Part shown: positions 57,930 through 64,000 of the stretch, piece by piece
Numbering within the stretch: position 1 is the stretch's first letter
Layout of the letters: each line of letters begins with the position of its first letter
Source of the DNA: JAAXHF01 sp963665955
GTDB lineage: Bacteria > Desulfobacterota > Binatia > Bin18
NCBI GenBank assembly: GCA_965231765.1
Contig: OZ246887.1
Span: 2,418,001 to 2,482,000 of the forward strand
Reading direction: 5' to 3'
DNA: 64,000 nucleotides
Position numbers and translations under genes: made by a program
The notes under the pieces: model-generated
Seen by the model: the letters and a program-made list of their open reading frames with translations, nothing else
What the model was told of the DNA's origin: nothing
The model's database searches: none

Positions 57930-57944
57930 AAAGAGGAGATTCTT

Positions 57945-59117
57945 ATGCCGAACATTACCCCCCCAGAACCATTCACGATTGCCATCCCAGACGCAGCCCT
58001 CGCTGATTTACGCAACCGGCTGGACCAGGCTCGCTGGCCGGCGGGCGAAATCCCCGATTCGGACTGGGACTATGGGGCCAATATGGCCTATATCAAACAG
58101 CTGATTGAATACTGGCGTACCGAGTACGACTGGCGGGCGCAGGAACGTCGGATGAATCAATGGCCTCATTTTATGCTGACGATAGAAGGTCAACGCATCC
58201 ATTTTCTGCACATCAAAGGCACAGGTCCCAAGCCGCTGCCGCTGATTGTCTCACATGGCTGGCCAGGTTCATTTTATGAATTTATGGAGGCCATTGGACC
58301 GCTCAGCGATCCAGCCGCCCATGGCGGCGACCCGGCGGATGCGTTTGATCTTGTTGTCCCATCTCTTCCAGGTTATGGCTTCTCGGCTCCGACCCAGCAA
58401 CGCCAGGTCAATACCAGCCGTATCGCCGACTGGTTTGCGACGCTGATGACCGATGCCTTGGGCTATACCCAGTACGGTGCACAGGGCGGGGATTGGGGCG
58501 CGCTGGTCACGTCTCGTTTAGGTTTTGCCTATCCCCAAAATCTTGTTGGTATTCACCTCAATATGGTTGGGGTTGCGCCCCACCCAGCCAATCGCCAAGA
58601 CCTATCTGCAGCAGAACAGGCCTGGATCAAAGAAATGGGCACCTGGCAACGCGATGAAACCGGTTATCAGGGGATTCAAGGCACCAAACCGCAGACTTTG
58701 GCCTTTGGCCTGAATGATTCTCCAGTTGGCTTGTGCGCGTGGATTGTCGAGAAATTTCGGACCTGGAGCGATTGCGACGGTGACCCCGAGCGTTCGTATA
58801 GCAAAGATCAGTTATTGACCAATGTCATGATCTACTGGCTGACCCAGACCATTCATTCTTCAACTCGTTTGTATTACGAAGAGCGCCATCATCCTTGGCG
58901 CTTAGGCAAGGAAGAAAAGATCAGCGTCCCGACTGGCTTCGCCGCATTTCCTAGGGAGCTGGCGCGGCCGCCCCGCGAGTGGGCCGAGCGGGCGTATAAC
59001 GTCACGCATTGGACGGAGATGCCAGCTGGCGGCCATTTTGCTGCTATGGAGAAACCTGCACTGCTGGTTGAGGATATCCGGGCCTTTTTTCGAAAATTAC
59101 GGGACGCACGCAGCTAG
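57945..59117 (+). CDS. Epoxide hydrolase (EHN-domain alpha/beta hydrolase)
   Basis: Protein of 390 residues. An N-terminal EHN domain (PFTIAIPDAALADLRNRLDQARWP, TEYDWRAQERRMNQWPHF) is followed by the alpha/beta-hydrolase core. It has HGWPGS oxyanion motif, GGDWGALV nucleophile elbow (Asp), and the C-terminal catalytic His in GGHFAAME. Tyr residues needed to polarise the epoxide are plausible around YGFSAPT and YYEERHHPW. It opens epoxides to diols, perhaps detoxifying products of the neighbouring oxygenases. AGAGGAGA precedes the ATG. A GST gene follows after 11 bp, suggesting a detoxification operon. Confidence 0.92.
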   Translation: MPNITPPEPFTIAIPDAALADLRNRLDQARWPAGEIPDSDWDYGANMAYIKQLIEYWRTEYDWRAQERRMNQWPHFMLTIEGQRIHFLHIKGTGPKPLPLIVSHGWPGSFYEFMEAIGPLSDPAAHGGDPADAFDLVVPSLPGYGFSAPTQQRQVNTSRIADWFATLMTDALGYTQYGAQGGDWGALVTSRLGFAYPQNLVGIHLNMVGVAPHPANRQDLSAAEQAWIKEMGTWQRDETGYQGIQGTKPQTLAFGLNDSPVGLCAWIVEKFRTWSDCDGDPERSYSKDQLLTNVMIYWLTQTIHSSTRLYYEERHHPWRLGKEEKISVPTGFAAFPRELARPPREWAERAYNVTHWTEMPAGGHFAAMEKPALLVEDIRAFFRKLRDARS

Positions 59118-59128
59118 GAAGAGTAAGG

Positions 59129-59821
59129 ATGGCAATTATTCTGTATGGAGCTCGGACCTCACCGTTTGTCGAAAAAGTCTATCGTGGCTTGCTCATCAAA
59201 CAGCTTGCGTTTCAACTCCATCAGCCGCGGACGCTGCAAGATCTGCGTCGCAATAATCCGACGACGGGAAAAATGCCGGTGCTCGATCTTGAAGGACAGC
59301 AGTTGTTTGACTCAACGCTTATTCTCAGAGCACTCAATGTCTATAAACCCGATCCGCCCTTCTTGGATGCAGATCCCGCTCGGGCAGTGCAACAGCAACT
59401 GCTTGAAGATTGGGCGGATGAATCGCTGTACTGGTATGGTATGGCGTTTCGCTGGACTATCCCGGCCAATGCAGCTCGGACAATCACACTCTTTCAAGAT
59501 GGTTTTCCAGTCCTGTTGCGACCGATTCTGAAGATGCTTGTGCCGCGAATAATGGCCGTTCAGGTCCGCGCCCAGGGGACTGGACGCCTGCCAGTTGAGG
59601 TTCTTCAGAGTGAACTTGACGGGCATTTGGCCAACTTGGTGTCCCTCTTGGGTCAAGGCCCCTTTTTTTTTGCTGCCGAACGGCCAAGCATGGCGGATCT
59701 GGCCATTTTTGGCCAGCTCAGCTCTCTTCGAGCGAAGGTAGTGCCCGAGACAAAAGCCGCGGTAGAGAGGGTACCAGCTTTGATGGATTTTTATCGGCGT
59801 TTGGAGCGGATGACAGCATAA
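59129..59821 (+). CDS. Glutathione S-transferase family protein
   Basis: Protein of 230 residues. The thioredoxin-like N-domain spans 1-75 (ILYGARTSPFVEKVYRGLLIKQL, NNPTTGKMPVLDLEGQQLFDSTLILRAL), with the TSPF motif in the position of the catalytic Ser and the cis-Pro in KMPVL. The C-terminal helical domain has GPFFFAAERPSMADLAIFGQLSSLR. It lies 11 bp after the epoxide hydrolase gene, so both may act on the same reactive substrate class. The poly-T (TTTTTTTT) near 59670 encodes the FFF run and is intact in frame. Confidence 0.9.
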   Translation: MAIILYGARTSPFVEKVYRGLLIKQLAFQLHQPRTLQDLRRNNPTTGKMPVLDLEGQQLFDSTLILRALNVYKPDPPFLDADPARAVQQQLLEDWADESLYWYGMAFRWTIPANAARTITLFQDGFPVLLRPILKMLVPRIMAVQVRAQGTGRLPVEVLQSELDGHLANLVSLLGQGPFFFAAERPSMADLAIFGQLSSLRAKVVPETKAAVERVPALMDFYRRLERMTA

Positions 59822-59914
59822 AAAAGCGCTCTTATGCTCCAGCATTTATGAAAAAGAGCCGCAAGGTGCCCGGAAAATATGAGGGAGATCATCTGAAGAT
59901 GGCCAGACAATTCT

Positions 59915-60316
59915 TTAAGAATGCGCCACAGGAGTGATAGCGAAGGCAAACTTTTCTTTATACCAACCGCCAATCCAGCCCAGGATTCGAGCCAAAAAGT
60001 ATTTTCGGAAAAAAAGTGGGAGGACTTCGGCCTCAACCGTCGCTTCATCAAGCCACACGGCTGTGCCATGCAGTGCGGTGGTTCCAATTTGAAGCGCGAC
60101 CTCGGGTTTGTTGCGCAGATTCTTCACCCAACTGGCGCTTGAACCGCGACCTGAGGTGACATAGATCTTGCCATTCCCGACAGCAAACCAGATCTTTACG
60201 GTATACGGCGTGTTGGTCTTTCGCCCCCTGACGGTCAGCGAGACGAGCGAGGTCCGATCCAGCTCTTGTAGCTCAGTCATGTTCGGCATATCAGGCATAT
60301 CAGACACGTCAGGCAT
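59915..60316 (-). CDS. Deazaflavin (F420)-dependent nitroreductase-like protein (Ddn family)
   Basis: Protein of up to 133 residues of the DUF385/Ddn type split barrel. LVSLTVRGRKTNTPYTVKIWFAVGNGKIYVTSGRGSSASWVKNLRNKPEVALQIG is a typical F420-binding pattern with conserved RGR/K-T and W-V-K-N-L. The N-terminus MPDVSDMPDMPNMTEL contains three ATG codons from a small repeat, so starts at 60316, 60298, 60289 or 60280 are possible. The first overlaps the purM stop by 8 bp. Presence of F420-type proteins suggests the organism makes this cofactor, though no F420 synthesis gene is in the window. Confidence 0.82.
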   Translation of the reverse strand: MPDVSDMPDMPNMTELQELDRTSLVSLTVRGRKTNTPYTVKIWFAVGNGKIYVTSGRGSSASWVKNLRNKPEVALQIGTTALHGTAVWLDEATVEAEVLPLFFRKYFLARILGWIGGWYKEKFAFAITPVAHS

Positions 60317-61424
60317 ACCGAGTGGCTTCCGACACGGGCATGAGCTGTCCAGCCCGGCTGGTCAAACCACGCGGCTCAATCGTGATAGTCCGCTCAGCCG
60401 AGGCGACGGCCGTCCCGATATGCCAGGCTTGGCTGCCATGTTCGACGGCCACATCGATGATGCGTTCAACATCTTTTTCCGCCACAACAACACAAAATCC
60501 GACGCCCATATTATAGACCTGGAACATCTCAGCGTCGCTCAACTTTCCTCTCTCTTGCAGAACCACAAAAATCGGGGGAATATCGGGTAAAGTCTCAATC
60601 CGGAACCCAACCGGCGCCTCAACTCGAGACAAATTCAGAAAGCCATCGCCGGTCAGATGCATCAACGCCTTAATCTGCATATCCGCCGCCAGCATAGCCG
60701 TGACCTCGGGAACGTAAATCCGGGTCGGTTCGAGCAACTCTTCGCCAACTGTTCGGCCACATTCGGGCAAATACGAATCAAAGCTCAATGAGGTATCAGC
60801 TAACAGCACCCGACGCGCCAAGGTCAGGCCATTGCTGTGAATACCACTACTGGCCAAGCCAATCAGGGCATCTCCAGGTTGCACATCTTGGCCAATAATC
60901 ACTCGATCCAGCGGCACCGTACCGATGGCTGCCCCTGCTAAATCAAAGCCTGTTCCCGGCCGAGCCCCACGAATCATCTCTCGCAATTGAGCGATCTCTC
61001 CACCCGCAATACTGATGCGAGCCTGTTCCGCCCCACGGTGCAGTCCGTGTCCGATTGCGTCGAGGATATCGGGCTGTATCTCTTCGACCGCAAGATAATC
61101 AACAAAGGAGACTGGCGTCGCTCCAACACACAACAGATCGTTGACATTCATTGCAATGCAATCAATGCCGACCGTATCGTATTTGCCGAGAACTTCAGCG
61201 ACCAGCAGTTTGGTTCCGACCCCATCAGTGGTGAAGGCAATACCGAGGCTGAGCTGATCCAGACGAATAATATTGGCGAAGTATCCGAGCGGTAAAAGCG
61301 GACGTGCCAAGGCATTCAGGTCAAATGTCTGTTCAACCCAGGTTCGTAAGCGACTCAAACCGCTTTCCGCTTTGGTGCTGTCTACACCGGAAGTAGCGTA
61401 AGGAGAGGATCTAGACTGATCCAT
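60309..61424 (-). CDS. purM: Phosphoribosylformylglycinamidine cyclo-ligase (AIR synthetase)
   Basis: ATP-dependent enzyme converting FGAM to AIR, step five of purine biosynthesis. The protein has 371 residues, slightly longer than usual because of an N-terminal Ser-rich leader. Characteristic are IAFTTDGVGTKLLVAE, IDCIAMNVNDLLCVGATPVSFVDYLAVE, ISIAGGEIAQLREM, IGLASSGIHSNGLTLAR and TGDGFLNLSRV. The C-terminal FQVYNMGVGFCVVV matches PurM. The ATG at 61424 is the best start. The F420-type gene overlaps its 3' end. Confidence 0.95.
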   Translation of the reverse strand: MDQSRSSPYATSGVDSTKAESGLSRLRTWVEQTFDLNALARPLLPLGYFANIIRLDQLSLGIAFTTDGVGTKLLVAEVLGKYDTVGIDCIAMNVNDLLCVGATPVSFVDYLAVEEIQPDILDAIGHGLHRGAEQARISIAGGEIAQLREMIRGARPGTGFDLAGAAIGTVPLDRVIIGQDVQPGDALIGLASSGIHSNGLTLARRVLLADTSLSFDSYLPECGRTVGEELLEPTRIYVPEVTAMLAADMQIKALMHLTGDGFLNLSRVEAPVGFRIETLPDIPPIFVVLQERGKLSDAEMFQVYNMGVGFCVVVAEKDVERIIDVAVEHGSQAWHIGTAVASAERTITIEPRGLTSRAGQLMPVSEATRYA

Positions 61425-61553
61425 ATGGCCCTGTGTTCTACCCAATCTCAGCCAGAAAGGCAATGTCAGGTCGTCTTACGCTGGTTGATACATCACCGCT
61501 TCTCAACGCTTGCTCCCTCTCACACACTCTTGACTCGCTCCTGAGTCCAGCCC

Positions 61554-61661
61554 ATGATGTTTTTCAGGATGTCTGAGAGACATTCTAAAGCTGTTTTGAG
61601 CATTCTTATTCTTGCTGTCTTGGGGCTGCCTGTTTCTGAGGCTGTTTACCCCGCAGTGTAA
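61554..61661 (+). CDS. Possible 35-residue membrane or secreted peptide
   Basis: Short frame MMFFRMSERHSKAV then LSILILAVLGLPVSEAVYPAV-stop, which is laid out like a signal peptide: basic n-region, 12-residue hydrophobic core and a small-residue end. It lies 31 bp before the gspA-like gene. No good ribosome-binding site is visible and ATG codons at 61554, 61557 and 61569 compete. It could be a leader peptide, a remnant signal sequence or chance. Confidence 0.3.
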   Translation: MMFFRMSERHSKAVLSILILAVLGLPVSEAVYPAV

Positions 61662-61692
61662 ATTGTGCTGCCATACCTCCTGTTAAACCTCT

Positions 61693-63591
61693 ATGTATGA
61701 AGCATTCTACGGTTTTCGAGAAAACCCATTTCGGCTCACCCCGGACCCAGACTACCTCTTCCTAAGCGCCAATCACCAGGAAGCATTCGGTCACTTGCTG
61801 TTTGGTGCCAATGAGGGCAATGGAGTTGTTATTGTTACGGGGGAAATTGGGACAGGCAAAACGACCCTGCTGCGTACCCTCGTGCGCAACCTTGGGCCTG
61901 ATACGATTATTGCCTATATTTTTAATCCCGCCCTGTCTGCTGTGGAGCTCTTGCAGACTATTAATACCGATCTCAACCTGCCGGCTGCGTCAGACAGCAA
62001 AAAAGAGCTGATCGATACACTCAACCGTTTTCTCCTGACCCAGCGCAGCGCCGGAAAACGGGTCGTCGTCATTATTGACGAGGCCCAAGATCTTGAGCCA
62101 AGCGTTTTGGAACAACTCCGGCTGCTCTCCAACTTGGAAACCGAACGCGAAAAATTGCTCCAGATCATTCTCGTGGGTCAGCCAGAACTGAGCGATTTAC
62201 TGGCCCAGCCCACGTTAGCCCAGCTCGATCAACGCATCACTTTGCGCTGGCACCTCGGACCGCTCAATGCCCAAGACACAGCCGCTTATGTCCGGCATCG
62301 CATTAGTGTCGCCACAGAAGGCCGAGAGCCAGTTTTCTTCAGTCCCAAGGCGTTGCAGTATATCTATCGCTTTTCAGGCGGCATTCCACGCGTCATCAAT
62401 GTCCTGTGCCACCGCACCCTCCTCGTCGGCTATACTCTCGAGCAAAGCCAGATCGACCGCCCTATTGTTCGCCAAGCAGCCCAGGAACTACGCCAAGATA
62501 AACACAATAGTCCCCAGTACAAACACAGACGGCTGGTCGCCAGTGTGGGCATTGGTGGAACAGTAGTCCTGGCAATAGCCCTCTTTTTCCTCGCCTCTGT
62601 CACGCCTGTACGAGAATGGTGGTCAGGGCCTCTTTCTGCCTCAAACCAAACCCTTGTCCCTGCCTCTACGAGCAGCACGCAGGCAACAGCTCCTGAGCCG
62701 GCTTTCTCCTCAGCCGAGCCTGAACCTCGTGAACGACCAAAAGGAGAAACGGCGGGCGAGACGCTCCTGACTGCAGACGTTCCGAATGCTGTACCCGTTT
62801 CTTCAGCTCCTCTCGAACAAGCGCAGCAGGCACCTGAACGATCTGAACCAGATGGGACAATTCCAGATGAGCTCTTTTTACAGGCATTGCAACACAGTGA
62901 TACCGTCGCCAGTGCTGTTCATGCCACCGGTGGCCTGTTACGCGCCTGGCAGGTTGAAGCCATAAAAGACCAGGAATGGCAAAATGGGACCTTAGATTTG
63001 ACGTCAATTGCTCGTGCCCGGCAGCTTGAACATCTGGAATTTACCGGCAATTTGAACTTACTCTCGCTCCTTGACCTGCCTATCGTTATGGAGTTGGTCG
63101 TCCCTGAACAGCAGGAGATACGCTTTGTTTTAGTGGTCAAGGTTGCGCACGATCAGTGTCGTATCCTACTTGATCGTGAATATAACGTATCCAGACGAGT
63201 ACTCAGTGAGAACTGGTTCGGCAAAGGACATGTATTCTGGAAAGATTTTGAAAAGCTGGGCGACCTCTTAGCCGTTGGCCATCAAGGGAAAGAAGTCAAA
63301 CGCCTCCATTCGTTATTGTCAAAAGCACAAGTCTTGAGTCTGACAGGAACCCCAGCTGGCACGAGCCAGAATGTCTTTAGTCCAGCCATGGAAACAGCAG
63401 TCGCTCACTTTCAGAAAGGCAAGCGTCTGGCCTCAGATGGGGTGGTTGGTCCGCTGACCATGATTTTACTCTACAATGCAGTGTCAGATTATCAGCATCC
63501 ACATCTGAACGAGTCCACAGAAAGGCTGACTACTCTGCCCCAGTCTTCTCCAGAGCTGCCGCTTGAAGGGCCAAAACGAGAGACGAGGTAG
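61693..63591 (+). CDS. ExeA/GspA-type AAA ATPase with peptidoglycan-binding domain
   Basis: General secretion pathway protein A-like, 632 residues. The cytoplasmic AAA domain starts MYEAFYGFRENPFRLTPDP. It has Walker A GEIGTGKT (50-57), Walker B VVVIIDEAQD (124-133) and FSGGIPRVINVLCHR. One membrane helix spans about 283-305. A Pro/Ser/Glu-rich periplasmic linker follows (320-400), then a mixed domain and a C-terminal peptidoglycan-binding_1 domain (about 530-610, VAHFQKGKRLASDGVVGPLT). In type II secretion ExeA-ExeB inserts the secretin through the cell wall. No other gsp genes are in view. The gspB-like gene follows after 22 bp. Confidence 0.92.
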   Translation: MYEAFYGFRENPFRLTPDPDYLFLSANHQEAFGHLLFGANEGNGVVIVTGEIGTGKTTLLRTLVRNLGPDTIIAYIFNPALSAVELLQTINTDLNLPAASDSKKELIDTLNRFLLTQRSAGKRVVVIIDEAQDLEPSVLEQLRLLSNLETEREKLLQIILVGQPELSDLLAQPTLAQLDQRITLRWHLGPLNAQDTAAYVRHRISVATEGREPVFFSPKALQYIYRFSGGIPRVINVLCHRTLLVGYTLEQSQIDRPIVRQAAQELRQDKHNSPQYKHRRLVASVGIGGTVVLAIALFFLASVTPVREWWSGPLSASNQTLVPASTSSTQATAPEPAFSSAEPEPRERPKGETAGETLLTADVPNAVPVSSAPLEQAQQAPERSEPDGTIPDELFLQALQHSDTVASAVHATGGLLRAWQVEAIKDQEWQNGTLDLTSIARARQLEHLEFTGNLNLLSLLDLPIVMELVVPEQQEIRFVLVVKVAHDQCRILLDREYNVSRRVLSENWFGKGHVFWKDFEKLGDLLAVGHQGKEVKRLHSLLSKAQVLSLTGTPAGTSQNVFSPAMETAVAHFQKGKRLASDGVVGPLTMILLYNAVSDYQHPHLNESTERLTTLPQSSPELPLEGPKRETR

Positions 63592-63613
63592 TCAAGGTGG
63601 GAAGGCAGAACGC

Positions 63614-64000
63614 ATGAGCACTATTCTTGATGCGTTGCGGAAAGTTGAGCAGGATCATCGAGCACAAAGCACGGATGTCCGTGTGCGCCTCCTGACGCTG
63701 CCCCCCCGCCCTCACTCCCGGGCTCCCCAAAAGAAACTGCCGCCGTGGCTGATGAGCCTCGGATTGGCGGTAATCGGATTTCTGATTGGAGCCGGAATTA
63801 TTGTGTACCGACCCTCACCTCTGATCACCTCGATGACGGCAGAGTCAGCTGGATCGGCAGGAGCCGATAGTTCGTCGGCTTCAGCACGGACCGGGAAGGC
63901 CGTCGCGGAATCAGCCCCGGACAGACTGGCTGCGGCGCCTGTTGTGGAAGACACACCACCTGTCGAGCCCTCTCAACCTTTTGTTCCGATCCCGACGAGC
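63614..64000 (+). CDS. GspB/ExeB-type protein, 3' truncated by the window end
   Basis: At least 129 codons starting MSTILDALRKVEQDHRA, the conserved N-terminus of GspB-like partners of GspA. A basic linker is followed by one membrane helix (about 45-67: PPWLMSLGLAVIGFLIGAGIIVY) and an Ala/Ser/Pro/Glu-rich periplasmic linker. The C-terminal domain lies outside the window. It pairs with the upstream ATPase and probably helps place the secretin or another envelope machine in the wall. The ATG is 22 bp after the gspA-like stop. Confidence 0.85.
   Translation, partial: MSTILDALRKVEQDHRAQSTDVRVRLLTLPPRPHSRAPQKKLPPWLMSLGLAVIGFLIGAGIIVYRPSPLITSMTAESAGSAGADSSSASARTGKAVAESAPDRLAAAPVVEDTPPVEPSQPFVPIPTS

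Overview
The window is about 64 kb of bacterial chromosome, densely coded on both strands, moderately GC-rich by eye, with short intergenic gaps. I see no rRNA, tRNA, CRISPR array or transposase. Chromosomal housekeeping genes (recN, nadK, rarA, purM, cinA-type amidase, PDH-type E1 subunits, GspA/GspB) are mixed with many catabolic oxidoreductases: LLM flavin monooxygenases, a Baeyer-Villiger monooxygenase, a Rieske dioxygenase pair, TauD, amidohydrolase, epoxide hydrolase, GSTs and F420/FMN split-barrel proteins. There is also a DUF1329/DUF1302 outer-membrane set. This resembles environmental Proteobacteria-like lineages such as Tectomicrobia, Binatota or former Deltaproteobacteria. That placement is an inference from gene content and was not tested.

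Layout. 1-13 kb: C-terminal part of an MMPL transporter fused to a cNMP-binding domain, recN, E1 alpha/beta, TPR lipoprotein, a gutted LLM gene, glyoxalase II, VOC protein, tandem NTF2-like exported paralogues, MBL protein, split-barrel and EthD proteins, and a second E1 alpha/beta pair. 13-19 kb: a cyclase-family hydrolase followed by two DUF1329 proteins and one DUF1302 protein, probably one envelope system for a hydrophobic substrate. 19-22 kb: alpha/beta hydrolase, Baeyer-Villiger monooxygenase and a chrA remnant.

22.2-27.8 kb is the most interesting part. A 5.3-kb island is bounded by 137-bp direct repeats that both encode the 3' end of an amidohydrolase. It carries (i) a four-gene RiPP operon: a 60-residue precursor with a Y-N-R / H-N-R / H-N-R core, a radical SAM/SPASM maturase, a 2OG-Fe(II) oxygenase and an HExxH-type putative peptide hydroxylase. 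It also carries (ii) a Septu-like PtuA ATPase/PtuB HNH defence pair. The two modules meet tail to tail with overlapping 3' ends.

28-36 kb: amidohydrolase, AllA-like protein, SUMF1-domain exported protein, fragments of a decayed type I R-M locus, TauD, GST-like and LLM proteins, and the first 32 codons of a HAD phosphatase gene. 36.7-44.8 kb: a complete type I R-M operon (hsdM, AlbA_2/ATPase accessory gene, hsdS, hsdR) with overlapping genes. 45-64 kb: YqeB-like protein, DUF2939 protein, diiron ferritin-like protein with a good sigma70-type promoter, MATE pump, SnoaL, GST, CinA, enoyl-CoA hydratase, DUF420 protein, Rieske dioxygenase alpha/beta, nadK, rarA, epoxide hydrolase, GST, Ddn-like protein, purM and GspA/GspB (cut by the window end).

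All family calls were made by reading motifs and recognising families. No database search was run.
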